A stretch of 25,232 nt of DNA from positions 1 through 25,232 of the forward strand of contig JAQSCR010000392.1 in the NCBI GenBank assembly GCA_029945495.1. The letters are read 5' to 3'. Each line of letters starts with the position of its first letter. Positions within the stretch are counted from its first letter, which is position 1. This document shows positions 1 through 7,223 of the stretch, piece after piece. The position numbers and the translations under genes were made by a program. The stretch is from Pseudolabrys sp. Its GTDB lineage: Bacteria; Pseudomonadota; Alphaproteobacteria; Rhizobiales; Xanthobacteraceae. The notes under the pieces are model-generated. The model was not told the DNA's origin, made no database searches, and saw nothing but the letters and a program-made list of their open reading frames with translations.

Positions 1-156
1 GGATAGTGCCGTTTGATCCAGAACCACAAGCATGTCCGCTCTGTCCGGCAACCCTCTGGCGATTTCGTATCAGAACGGCTAAAGCGCCAGCCTTGAATGC
101 ACTATGCGCAGCTCGCGTCAGGCGCGGATTGATAACGCAACGGGGAGAGTTTCGTG

Positions 157-1116
157 ATGTCGAAAAACGCACAGAAAATTGGTTGGATCGGCGTCGGCCG
201 TATGGGTTTCCAGATGGCGGAACGCCTAGCCAAGGCGGATTACGACATCACCATCTGGAACCGCACCAAGTCGAAGGCCGAGCCGCTGACCAAGATCGGC
301 GCCAAGGTGGTCGACAAGCCTGTCGATCTGGCCGGCGTCGACATGCTGTTCGCCATCGTGTCGGAGGGCAAGGACCTCGAAGAGGTCTATTTCGGCAAGG
401 ACGGCATCGTCACCAACGCGAAAGGTCAATTGCCGAAGACCTTCGTCGACTGCTCGTCGATCTCGGTCGACGATTCGGTGCGCATCCGCGCGCGGCTGAA
501 GGAACACGGCATCGATTTCGTCTGCGCGCCGGTGTCGGGCAATGCTCGCGTCATCAGTGCAGGCAAGCTGTCGGCGGTGGTATCGGGGCCGGAAGCCGCG
601 GCCAAGGCGGCGATGCCGGTGATCGAAGTGTTCGCGCCGCGCGGCGTGTCTTACGTCGGCGACGGCGAACTGGCGCGCATCTGCAAAATCGCGCACAACG
701 TCATGCTCGGCGTCGTCATCGAGAACCTGATCGAGATCACATTGCTCGCCAACAAGATGGGCGTGCCGCGCCACGCCTTCCTGGCCTTTATGAACAACGG
801 CGTCATGGGCTCGATGTTCACCGCTTACAAGACGTCGGCTCTGGTCAACCTCGACTGGACCACGACCTTTACGCCGGAACTGCTGCGCAAGGATCTCGAT
901 CTCGGCCTCGATCTCGGCCGCGAGTACGACGTGCCGATGCCGGTGACGGCGGCGACGCGCGAAGTCATCCAGCAGCACATCGGCAAGGCGCTGTCGCAGC
1001 CGAACGCCAAGGAGATTCTGGCCGAGGACTTCGCCAAGATGGCCGAAACCATGGCCGAACTCGCCGGCATGAAGCTGACGTCGGAAAACAAGAAGGTGCC
1101 GTCCGGGCTGGAATAG
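157..1116 (+). CDS. NAD(P)-dependent beta-hydroxyacid dehydrogenase (3-hydroxyisobutyrate dehydrogenase family)
   Basis: This is a cytoplasmic oxidoreductase of about 319 residues that would oxidise or reduce a small beta-hydroxyacid with NAD(P). The N-terminus has the Rossmann motif GVGRMG at residues 12-17. A family signature follows (APVSGN, in place of the usual DAPVSGG), and a Lys near residue 177 in the segment CKIAHN matches the catalytic Lys of the family. The length is normal for the family. GTG at 154 is directly followed by ATG at 157; I chose the ATG because the purine-rich GGGGAGAG at 142-149 is well spaced for it. The gene stands alone on the plus strand, followed by palindromic repeats and a convergent gene. 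The substrate cannot be read from the sequence: 3-hydroxyisobutyrate, tartronate semialdehyde and related acids are all possible. Confidence 0.9.
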   Translation: MSKNAQKIGWIGVGRMGFQMAERLAKADYDITIWNRTKSKAEPLTKIGAKVVDKPVDLAGVDMLFAIVSEGKDLEEVYFGKDGIVTNAKGQLPKTFVDCSSISVDDSVRIRARLKEHGIDFVCAPVSGNARVISAGKLSAVVSGPEAAAKAAMPVIEVFAPRGVSYVGDGELARICKIAHNVMLGVVIENLIEITLLANKMGVPRHAFLAFMNNGVMGSMFTAYKTSALVNLDWTTTFTPELLRKDLDLGLDLGREYDVPMPVTAATREVIQQHIGKALSQPNAKEILAEDFAKMAETMAELAGMKLTSENKKVPSGLE

Positions 1117-1123
1117 CGGTCTC

Positions 1124-1273
1124 GTGCCCCGGACGCGGTGCAGCGCGAAAGCGCTGCTCCGCAGATCCGGGGCCCAGCTTTCTTAGTGAGTTGGATCCCG
1201 GGTCTGCAGCGCACCGCCATAGCGCGCCAAAGACGCGCGTAAACGCGCTTATGGTGCTGCGCTGCGCCCGGGA
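1124..1273. repeat. Two adjacent Rhizobiales-type palindromic intergenic repeats
   Basis: Two imperfect palindromes lie between the dehydrogenase and the convergent gene. The first pairs GCCCCGGA (1126-1133) with TCCGGGGC (1166-1173) around an inner GCAGCGC / GAAA loop / GCGCTGC hairpin (1140-1157). The second pairs TCCCGGG (1196-1202) with CCCGGGA (1267-1273) and has long inner complementarity. The sequence style resembles multi-copy intergenic repeats I know from Bradyrhizobium-like genomes. Copy number cannot be checked here. Confidence 0.7.
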
Positions 1274-1297
1274 AATGCCTCAAACATTGTGGCTGCC

Positions 1298-1675
1298 TTA
1301 CGGCTTGGCGATATGCCAGGCGCCGTTCAGAAAGCCGTCGCCGGTGATGTCGCCGGGCTTGCTGTCCTTGGCCCAGGTGTAGAGCGGCTTGCCCATATAA
1401 GCCCACTGCTTGCCGCCGTCGTCGCGCGTGACGACGGTGTAATCCTTCGCCGGCTTGGCATCGGCCGACGCCATCAACGGCGGCCAGTTGGTGGCGCAAG
1501 GCCCGTTGCAGGCCGACTTGCCGCCGGCGTCCTTGTCGAAGGTGTAAAGCGTCATCCCCTTGTCGTTGGTGAGGACTTTGCCTTTGGTGCTGTCGCCGGT
1601 CTTGGTCTGCGCGAAAGCGACCGCGGTGAGCAGTGCGACCGCGATGGTGGTCATCGGGACGAGAAGTTTATTCAT
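1298..1675 (-). CDS. Secreted repeat protein of the COG4315 / PF03640 type
   Basis: This is a small exported protein of 125 residues whose function is not established. A signal peptide covers about residues 1-22 (charged start, hydrophobic core, AFA before Gln23). The mature part has two copies of the family motif, LYTFDKD at 43-49 and LYTWAKD at 98-104. Between them lies CNGPCATNWPPL (56-67), the conserved Cys-containing centre of this family. AGGAG lies just upstream of the ATG at 1675. There is no lipobox Cys at the cleavage site, so a soluble periplasmic form is more likely than a lipoprotein. It is a single gene, convergent with the upstream dehydrogenase. Related proteins are often annotated only as 'lipoprotein' or 'hypothetical'. 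Confidence 0.85.
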   Translation of the reverse strand: MNKLLVPMTTIAVALLTAVAFAQTKTGDSTKGKVLTNDKGMTLYTFDKDAGGKSACNGPCATNWPPLMASADAKPAKDYTVVTRDDGGKQWAYMGKPLYTWAKDSKPGDITGDGFLNGAWHIAKP

Positions 1676-1818
1676 GACAATTCTCCTGATCGAATGGTGG
1701 CCGGGCGTTCGGCCCTGCAGGGAGAATCCCGCGGCGGCGGCTATATTCCGGCGCGCCGCCGATCGATATTTTTACGGCCTGCTGGAATAATCGCGGCGGT
1801 ATCCGGCGGAAGCCGGCG

Positions 1819-1849
1819 CAAAAAAAGAGGGCCCCTTGCGGGGCCCTTT
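1819..1849 (-). terminator. Intrinsic terminator on the minus strand
   Basis: An 8-bp stem, AGGGCCCC (minus strand 1847-1840) with GGGGCCCT (1835-1828), is closed by a GCAA tetraloop (1836-1839). It is followed on the minus strand by C and a run of at least six T (plus-strand A-tract around 1820-1826). On the plus strand only three T follow, so termination should act mainly on leftward transcription. Confidence 0.75.
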
Positions 1850-1935
1850 GTGCAAGAAGTGGAGGATTCTGGCCGTCGGTTGATTCCCAAGGGAGGAGAC
1901 ACGACGGCCGCGCACGAGGGTCAGTCAATCGGCAG
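1819..1935 (-). ncRNA. Candidate trans-acting small RNA with anti-Shine-Dalgarno motifs
   Basis: No convincing ORF occupies 1676-2062. On the minus strand an 8-bp perfect stem (1902-1909 with 1871-1878) encloses a 23-nt loop carrying CTCCTCCC. The linker carries a second TCCTCC, and a strong intrinsic terminator follows (1819-1849). Both CU-rich motifs complement Shine-Dalgarno sequences. The architecture recalls anti-SD-loop sRNAs of alphaproteobacteria, such as the alpha-r14 and CcsR 'cuckoo' RNAs. The terminator cannot belong to a recognised minus-strand gene upstream, because the next gene (2063) is on the plus strand. The 5' end at about 1935 is a guess; I found no clear -35/-10 pair. 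Confidence 0.45.
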
Positions 1936-2062
1936 CGCGGCGTGCCGGCAAGTAAATTGCCTGTAAATTCCGGGCGCAAAGGGCCATGGTTCCATTTGCA
2001 ACCGACAGACGTTGTTGGTTAACGCCGCTCGGCGCCGCGCTTTGCCCATCTGGGAGCTTTCT

Positions 2063-2650
2063 ATGACGCCGCAGATTACATCGTTGATCGAGCGAATTCG
2101 CGCGCTCGAAGGCGAACTCGATGCCGAACTGGCCAAGCGCAGCGCCGACCTGCGCATCGGCATCGAACACGGCCGCGTCGCCTTCGAGGAGGAACTGCTG
2201 CGCCGGCACCGCCAGTTGCGCAGCAAGCTGTTGCCCTATGTGCTCGGCGCCCATCCGCTGATTATGCTGACCTCGCCGGTCATCTATGCCGGCGTCGTGC
2301 CGTTCCTGCTGCTCGATCTGTTCGTCAGCGTGTTTCAGGCGGTGTGCTTTCCGATCTACGGCATCGCCAAGGTCAAGCGCGCCGATTACATCGTGTTCGA
2401 CCGCCACCATCTGGCCTATCTCAACGCGCTCGAAAAACTGAACTGCGCCTATTGCTCCTATGCCAACGGCCTGATCGCCTATGCCTGCGAGATCGCCGCG
2501 CGCACCGAGCAGTACTGGTGCCCGATCAAGCACGCCCGCCGCGTCATCGGCACGCACGCGCGCTACGCGCTGTTCGACGACTACGGCAACGGCGAGGGCT
2601 ATCAGCAGCGGCTGGAAGAACTGCGCAAGGGGCTGGCGAAGGCCGAGTGA
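2063..2650 (+). CDS. Conserved cysteine-rich membrane protein of unknown function
   Basis: I do not recognise a function. The product has 195 residues. Residues 1-55 are charged and look helical, possibly a coiled coil. One long hydrophobic stretch at about 66-100 probably spans the membrane. The C-terminal half is rich in Cys, His and aromatic residues: Cys128, Cys131, Cys142 and Cys153 lie in the segment from NCAYCSYANG to YWCPIKHA, with His115/His116 and His157 nearby. A C-x2-C pair plus two further Cys and His residues is compatible with metal or redox binding, but that is inference. The ATG at 2063 is preceded by GGGAG (2052-2056); an upstream in-frame start at 2012 has less support. It is on the same strand as the glutathione S-transferase 72 bp downstream and may be co-transcribed with it. 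Confidence 0.75.
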   Translation: MTPQITSLIERIRALEGELDAELAKRSADLRIGIEHGRVAFEEELLRRHRQLRSKLLPYVLGAHPLIMLTSPVIYAGVVPFLLLDLFVSVFQAVCFPIYGIAKVKRADYIVFDRHHLAYLNALEKLNCAYCSYANGLIAYACEIAARTEQYWCPIKHARRVIGTHARYALFDDYGNGEGYQQRLEELRKGLAKAE

Positions 2651-2677
2651 TCGGTGACACAATCGCCGTCACTCCAA

Positions 2678-2703
2678 AATACAATCCAAGAATACAATCC
2701 AAG
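2678..2703 (+). repeat. 13-bp tandem duplication upstream of the GST gene
   Basis: AATACAATCCAAG occurs twice back to back (2678-2690 and 2691-2703), followed by AATA as the beginning of a third copy. It lies 20-45 bp before the ATG at 2723, in an AT-rich leader unlike the surrounding DNA. Confidence 0.85.
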
Positions 2704-2722
2704 AATAAAAGGGAAACGCTCG

Positions 2723-3487
2723 ATGGCCTACAAGCTCTACAACGCACCGCAATCGACCTGCAGCCAGCGCGTGCGCTTCGTGCTCAATGCCAAGACGCTG
2801 CCGTTCGAGGAAGTGAAGCTCAATCTGCTGGAAGGCGACCAGCTCAAGCCCGATTACCTCAAGCTCAATCCCAACGGCGTGGTGCCGACGCTCGATCATG
2901 ACGGCGCCATCGTCACCGATTCCACGGTCATCACCGAATATCTCGACGAGGTGGCGCCGCAGGCGAGCTTCACGCCGGAAAATCCGGTGACGCGCGCCCG
3001 TATGCGGGCGCTGATGCATTTCATGGACGAGATGCCGGCGGCCTCGGTGCGGGTGCCGACATTCAACCTGGCATTCCTGCCCAAATTTCAGGCGATGAGC
3101 CGCGAGGATTTCGTCGCGATGGCGGAGAGCAAGCCGCTGCGCAAGGAATTCATGCTGGCGATGGGCCAGACCGGCTTTCCCAAGGCTGAGATGGACGCCG
3201 CGCTCGCCCGCCTGCGCCGTTCTTATGAGCGGATGGACCGTGAGATCGAAGCGAGCGGCGGCCCCTGGTTGTTGGGCAAGAACATTTCGCTCGCCGATGT
3301 CGCGGCAATGCCGGCTCTGGTGCGGATGTACGATCTCGATTACGCCGACTGGCTGAATCTGCCGCGCGTCGTCGCCTGGTTCGACGCCATCCGCGCCCAT
3401 CCGGCTTTCGTGCCGACTTATTATCACGGCTCGCTGCTGACCGAGCGCTTCCCGCATCTGAAGGCGACGCTCGCTGCGCGCGCATAA
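2723..3487 (+). CDS. Glutathione S-transferase family protein
   Basis: This cytoplasmic protein of 254 residues has the two-domain GST plan. The N-terminal thioredoxin-like domain (about 1-80) starts with YKLYNAPQSTCSQRVRF, whose Ser/Cys at 11-13 sits where the catalytic or glutathione-activating residue lies. It also has NPNGVVPTL with the cis-Pro, and DSTVI, which corresponds to the glutathione-contacting E/D-S motif. The C-terminal helical domain includes LLGKNISLADVAAMP, the usual N-capping and hydrophobic staple region. The ATG at 2723 follows a purine-rich GGGAA. The length is slightly above that of a typical bacterial GST because of an insertion around residues 100-150. The substrate is unknown; detoxification, or a beta-etherase-like or isomerase role, are all possible. 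Confidence 0.88.
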   Translation: MAYKLYNAPQSTCSQRVRFVLNAKTLPFEEVKLNLLEGDQLKPDYLKLNPNGVVPTLDHDGAIVTDSTVITEYLDEVAPQASFTPENPVTRARMRALMHFMDEMPAASVRVPTFNLAFLPKFQAMSREDFVAMAESKPLRKEFMLAMGQTGFPKAEMDAALARLRRSYERMDREIEASGGPWLLGKNISLADVAAMPALVRMYDLDYADWLNLPRVVAWFDAIRAHPAFVPTYYHGSLLTERFPHLKATLAARA

Positions 3488-3665
3488 ATCCATCGCCGTC
3501 ATGTGAAACGCGCCGTCGCATGGCTGCCATGTGTGGCGGCGCGATCGCGCGCGCATTGTCGATGCAATTTGTGACAAAGGCGACGGAGGCGTGACGGACG
3601 AATTAAGTGATCGCGAACCATTTGCCCGCTACAGCGGCGGTGTTTCCCGACGCTCAGGAATGCCA

Positions 3666-5360
3666 ATGCTGCGCTTGAAATCTCTACGTCTGCCCATCGC
3701 CGCCAAGGCCATGCTGCTGATCGGGACGCTCGGAATTCTGTCGGCGGCGGCCAACTGGTACAGCCTGCGCAGCCTGCACGAGATTGATCGCATCAACGAG
3801 ATCCTCGCCGTGGAGGTGGCGCCGTCCCGCCTGATCCTGACCGAGGCCAAGATCGCGGTCGAATCGCTCGGCCTCGCCACCTACAAGATGGCGGCGGCGG
3901 CCGATCCCGATACGATCCGCGAAGCCACCGACGAGCGCGCCGGTCAATATGCGGCGGCGAAAGCCTGGCTGCATGGCGTGACCGAGACGCTGCCGCGCTA
4001 CCGCGACGACGTGCAGGGCATGCTGCGCCGGCTCGATCTGGTCAACGCGATCGCCGACAACGTGGCCGTGCTGAGCAAGCTCGATCAGCGCGAGCAGGCC
4101 CGCGTGCTCCTCGAATTCAAGTTCGATCCGGCGCTGGTCGACGCCGCCACCAGCATGAACCGGCTGATCGACATTCTCGGCGGCCAGATGAAGACGACGA
4201 CGGAATTAGCCGCCGTCGGCAAGGAGCGGACCTACCGGCTGCTGTCGATGATGCTGATCGGCGGCACGCTCGCCACTTTGCTGCTGGCGATGGCGCTGGC
4301 GCATCGCACCGTGGCGCGGCCGCTGCAGCGGCTGGCCGGCGTCATGCGCGAGATCGCCCAAGGCCGCTTCGACGGCCGCATCGAAGGCCTCAGGCGCGGC
4401 GACGAGGTCGGCACCATGGCGCGCGCCGTGCTGGTGTTCCGCGACAACGCCGTCGCGCTCGGCGAGGCGCAGGAACAGCGCAAGCGCGCCCGCGCCCAGG
4501 CCGAAGCCGACAAGCGTCAGGCGCTCGACCAGTTCGCGCGCAATTTCGAGAACAAGATTCTCAGTGTCGCCGCGGCGCTGGCCGCGGCCGCCGCCGAACT
4601 CGATCAATCCGCCCATGCGATGAGCGAAATGGCCGACGAATCCGGGCGCTACGCGCAGGCCGCCGCCGGCGCCGCCGGCGAGAGCACGGCGGTGGCCGGC
4701 ACGGTGGCGCACGCCATCGACGAGCTCTCAACCGCGATGAACGATATCGACGCCCAGCTCGCCAATGCTTCCGGCGTCGTCGCCGATGCGACGCGCCGCG
4801 CCGATGTCGCCGTCGCCAATGCCGACGGCCTCAATCCGGCGGTCAACGACATCGAGAAGGTGGCCGGCATGATCACCGCCATCGCCAGCCAGACCAACCT
4901 GCTGGCGCTCAACGCCACCATCGAAGCGGCCCGCGCCGGCGAGGCCGGCCGCGGCTTCGCGGTGGTGGCGGCCGAGGTCAAGACGCTGGCGGCGCAGACC
5001 ACGCAGGCGCTCGCCAATATCAAGGAACGCACCGGCGCGATCGGCGGCATCATCGACGGCGTGCGCAACGCCACCCGCTCGATGTCCACGGTGATCGCGC
5101 AGATCGACACCGTCGCGCGCGCCATCACCGGCTCGATCAGGCTGCAGAACCAGGCGACGCAGCGCATCGCCGAAAGCGTCGAGGGCGCCGCCCAGCGCAC
5201 GCGCCAGGTGTCGGACACCATCGCCGGCGTCAATGAATTCGCCAACCGTACCCACACCGGCGCGCAGCAGATTTCGCGCGCGGTCGCCGACCTCAACCGC
5301 CAGGCGGCGGCGCTGCAGGACGAAGCCAGAGATTTCGTCGCCCGCGTCCGCGCCGCCTAG
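3666..5360 (+). CDS. Methyl-accepting chemotaxis protein
   Basis: This is a transmembrane chemoreceptor of about 564 residues that signals to a CheA/CheW array. Membrane segments lie at about 11-31 and 192-213, and the periplasmic part between them is helical, as in four-helix-bundle sensors. A HAMP linker follows (about 214-266, including PLQRLAGVMREIAQGRFDGR). The cytoplasmic coiled coil has the conserved hairpin tip (IASQTNLLALNATIEAARAG, about 405-425) and VVAAEVKTLA. The C-terminus lacks a CheR/CheB-tethering pentapeptide. ATG at 3660 and at 3666 follow CAGGA at 3655-3659, and I prefer 3666; an in-frame ATG at 3531 would add 45 residues of low-complexity sequence. No che genes lie nearby, so it is an orphan receptor. 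The stop codon lies inside the palindromic element that follows. Confidence 0.92.
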   Translation: MLRLKSLRLPIAAKAMLLIGTLGILSAAANWYSLRSLHEIDRINEILAVEVAPSRLILTEAKIAVESLGLATYKMAAAADPDTIREATDERAGQYAAAKAWLHGVTETLPRYRDDVQGMLRRLDLVNAIADNVAVLSKLDQREQARVLLEFKFDPALVDAATSMNRLIDILGGQMKTTTELAAVGKERTYRLLSMMLIGGTLATLLLAMALAHRTVARPLQRLAGVMREIAQGRFDGRIEGLRRGDEVGTMARAVLVFRDNAVALGEAQEQRKRARAQAEADKRQALDQFARNFENKILSVAAALAAAAAELDQSAHAMSEMADESGRYAQAAAGAAGESTAVAGTVAHAIDELSTAMNDIDAQLANASGVVADATRRADVAVANADGLNPAVNDIEKVAGMITAIASQTNLLALNATIEAARAGEAGRGFAVVAAEVKTLAAQTTQALANIKERTGAIGGIIDGVRNATRSMSTVIAQIDTVARAITGSIRLQNQATQRIAESVEGAAQRTRQVSDTIAGVNEFANRTHTGAQQISRAVADLNRQAAALQDEARDFVARVRAA

Positions 5361-5461
5361 AGCATGATCCCGAAAAGTGGGAACCGGTTTTCGGATAAGA
5401 TCATGCTCAAACAAAATGTTAGGGTGGGTCTCTGATTCAATCCGAAACGATAAGGCTCTAG
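5357..5461. repeat. 105-bp Rhizobiales palindromic element with terminal inverted repeats
   Basis: The element fills the gap between two convergent genes. Its ends are inverted copies, CTAGAGC (5357-5363) and GCTCTAG (5455-5461). The left half is a strong palindrome: GAGCATGATC (5360-5369) pairs with GATCATGCTC (5399-5408), and CCGAAAA (5370-5376) with TTTTCGG (5388-5394). This half closely resembles a family of highly repeated intergenic sequences in Bradyrhizobium, Mesorhizobium and relatives. The right half (5409-5461) is more degenerate. It may serve as a bidirectional terminator. Confidence 0.85.
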
Positions 5462-6441
5462 ACGCGCCGGCGCAGATAGGCCTTGGTCGTCGTCCGCAGA
5501 TGGTCGATGAACAGCCGGACGGCGGGGCTTACGGTGCGGTTCTTTAAATTGACGATGGCGATCGGCTGCGGCGTCGCCCGCAGCTTGATCGGCAGGGCGC
5601 GCAGCGACCATTGCTTGGCATTATAGCGCAGCGCCGACTGCGGCAGCACCGTGAGAAAACGTCCGGTGGCCAGCAGATGATTGCGCATCAGGATAAACGA
5701 CGTGACGACATTCGCCGCCGGCGCCATCAGGCCCTGCGCCTCGAACGCCTCTTTCAGGATCGCGCTGACGATCGGCGATGGCGGAATGATCCACGGCTCG
5801 TTGACCAGCTCGGCGAGCTTGACGCTGCGGCGGCTTACCCATGGGCTTTTCATGCCCACGACCACCAGATGCGGATCGTCGAACAGGATCTCGACGTTCA
5901 TGTCGTCGTCGGCAAAGGCGTTCGGAATGCGCGTCACCATCAGATCGACGCCGCGCTCCTGCAGTTGCCGGAACTCGAGCGTGCTGACGTCGGCCTCGAC
6001 GACATGGCAGACGATGTGCGGGTGGCGCCGCGAAAACCCGTCGATGGCGTCGGTGATCAGTCCGGCCGCGAGAAACTCGGGGCAGGCGATGCGCACTTCG
6101 CCGGTCGCCTGGCCGGCGAGCTGCTCGATGTCCTTGATGCCCTCGCGCAGTTCGTCGAATACGACATGGCCGCGCTTGAGCAGCGCGGTGGCGTAGATCG
6201 TCGGCTCGATGCCGCGCGGGCTGCGATCGAGCAGGTGTACGCCCAGCGCGCTTTCCAGATTGGCGATCGCCTCGGACACGACCGATTGCGACGTATCGAG
6301 ATGCGCCGCCGCCTTGGCCATGCTGCCCCAGCGCACCACGACGGAAAGAATGTGCAGATCGCGCAGCTTGAGCCGCCGCCCGATTCGGGTCTCCCAATCC
6401 CAACTGGCCCTTGCTGCCGTCTTTGCCGCCGCCTTGGCCAT
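5458..6441 (-). CDS. LysR-family transcriptional regulator
   Basis: This is a DNA-binding regulator of 327 residues. The winged helix-turn-helix lies at about 25-83 (LRDLHILSVVVRWGSMAKAA, then SQSVVSEAIANLESALG). The effector-binding domain lies at about 108-310. ATG at 6441 gives an N-terminus with a basic, Ala-rich leader; the open frame continues to 6555, but that extension overlaps the divergent gene's start and looks non-coding. It is divergent from the AhpD/CMD-like gene at 6539, the classic LysR arrangement, so that gene is the likely target. The inducer is unknown. The N-terminal extension before the HTH (about 24 residues) is longer than in most LysR proteins. The stop codon is supplied by the palindromic element at 5357-5461. 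Confidence 0.9.
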   Translation of the reverse strand: MAKAAAKTAARASWDWETRIGRRLKLRDLHILSVVVRWGSMAKAAAHLDTSQSVVSEAIANLESALGVHLLDRSPRGIEPTIYATALLKRGHVVFDELREGIKDIEQLAGQATGEVRIACPEFLAAGLITDAIDGFSRRHPHIVCHVVEADVSTLEFRQLQERGVDLMVTRIPNAFADDDMNVEILFDDPHLVVVGMKSPWVSRRSVKLAELVNEPWIIPPSPIVSAILKEAFEAQGLMAPAANVVTSFILMRNHLLATGRFLTVLPQSALRYNAKQWSLRALPIKLRATPQPIAIVNLKNRTVSPAVRLFIDHLRTTTKAYLRRRV

Positions 6442-6450
6442 CGTATTTCC

Positions 6451-6479
6451 CGATACCGCTATTTGATATTCACGATACC
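6451..6479. promoter_or_regulatory. Possible operator: paired CGATACC sites in the LysR intergenic region
   Basis: CGATACC occurs at 6451-6457 and 6473-6479, 22 bp apart (about two helical turns), in the 97-bp AT-richer gap between the LysR gene and its divergent neighbour. A third ATACC follows at 6480-6484. Spacing on one helical face fits a dimer or tetramer operator, but binding by this LysR protein is inference. Confidence 0.35.
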
Positions 6480-6538
6480 ATACCGGTCCGCGCCCGCCTA
6501 GGATGGCGCATCGCAGTCGCAACGCACGGGGAACCGCC

Positions 6539-7180
6539 ATGGCCAAGCAGCGCATCAGCTACGTCCCGCTGGAAAAGATGGACGAGAAAATGCGCCAGGA
6601 GATGGCGCGCTGCCAGCGCGAAGGCACGCCGCGGCCGGAAAGCTCGGCCATCCGCGCTCACGTGCCGGCGGCGTTCTGGTTCTTCGCCGACAGCTGGAAC
6701 AACCTGTTCCGCAACGGCATCGCCGACCACCCGCTGAAGGAGCTGTGCCGGCTCTACGTGTCGCGCTCGGTGCAGTGCGAGTATTGCGGCAACCAGCGCT
6801 CGGTGAAGTCGACGGCGAGCGGCGCGCTGATCGAGGATCACGTACTCGATTTGCTCAACTTCGAAAAATCGACGCGCTACACCGAGCGGCAGAAGGCGGC
6901 GCTGGCCTATGCCGAGGCGATCGTCTGGCATCTCAACACCGACGACGCGTTCTGGGATCGGCTGCATAAGAATTTCAGCGAGCCGGAGCTGGTCGAGATC
7001 GGCTGCATGATCGGCCTGACGCTGGGCCAGCAGAGCTGGCTGCGGCTGTTGAATATCGAGCATCATCAGGTTCTGGCCGGCACCGATGCGTCGATGGCGC
7101 CGGGCTACAAGGACATGGCCGCGCTGCAGTCAACCAAGGCCGCGCCCGACTATTGGGCGAAAGCGTCGCTGAAAAGCTGA
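6539..7180 (+). CDS. AhpD/carboxymuconolactone-decarboxylase-like protein
   Basis: This helical protein of 213 residues belongs to the alkylhydroperoxidase D-like / CMD superfamily. The diagnostic segment is CEYCGNQRSV, with Cys80 and Cys83 forming the C-x2-C pair. In peroxidase-type members a His follows three residues after the second Cys; here that position is Arg87, so the usual proton-relay residue is missing. The C-terminal helices (IGCMIGLTLGQQSWLRLLNI) match the packing helices of the family. ATG at 6539 follows GGGGAA at 6528-6533; the in-frame start at 6503 lies in the promoter region. It is divergent from a LysR gene and probably controlled by it. It could be an oxidative-stress protein or a catabolic enzyme of CMD type. 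Confidence 0.82.
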   Translation: MAKQRISYVPLEKMDEKMRQEMARCQREGTPRPESSAIRAHVPAAFWFFADSWNNLFRNGIADHPLKELCRLYVSRSVQCEYCGNQRSVKSTASGALIEDHVLDLLNFEKSTRYTERQKAALAYAEAIVWHLNTDDAFWDRLHKNFSEPELVEIGCMIGLTLGQQSWLRLLNIEHHQVLAGTDASMAPGYKDMAALQSTKAAPDYWAKASLKS

Positions 7181-7223
7181 CGATCGTTGCGAGAGAGTTG
7201 CGGGAAAGCTGAGCGGGCGGCGG

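Noticed and set aside
6..1382. A 458-codon plus-strand ORF covering the dehydrogenase gene
   Set aside because: It is an Arg/Gly-rich shadow frame; the dehydrogenase in the other frame has clear motifs and a ribosome-binding site.
1819..1849. Plus-strand terminator reading of the same hairpin
   Set aside because: Only three T follow on the plus strand and no plus-strand gene ends just before it; the T-run is on the minus strand.
1925..2662. Minus-strand ORF that could have explained the terminator at 1819-1849
   Set aside because: It is a shadow of the plus-strand gene at 2063-2650, with His/Gln/Arg-rich composition.
3531..3665. Longer N-terminus for the chemoreceptor from ATG 3531
   Set aside because: The added residues lack any hydrophobic or domain character, while ATG 3666 has a ribosome-binding sequence and gives a normal receptor N-terminus.
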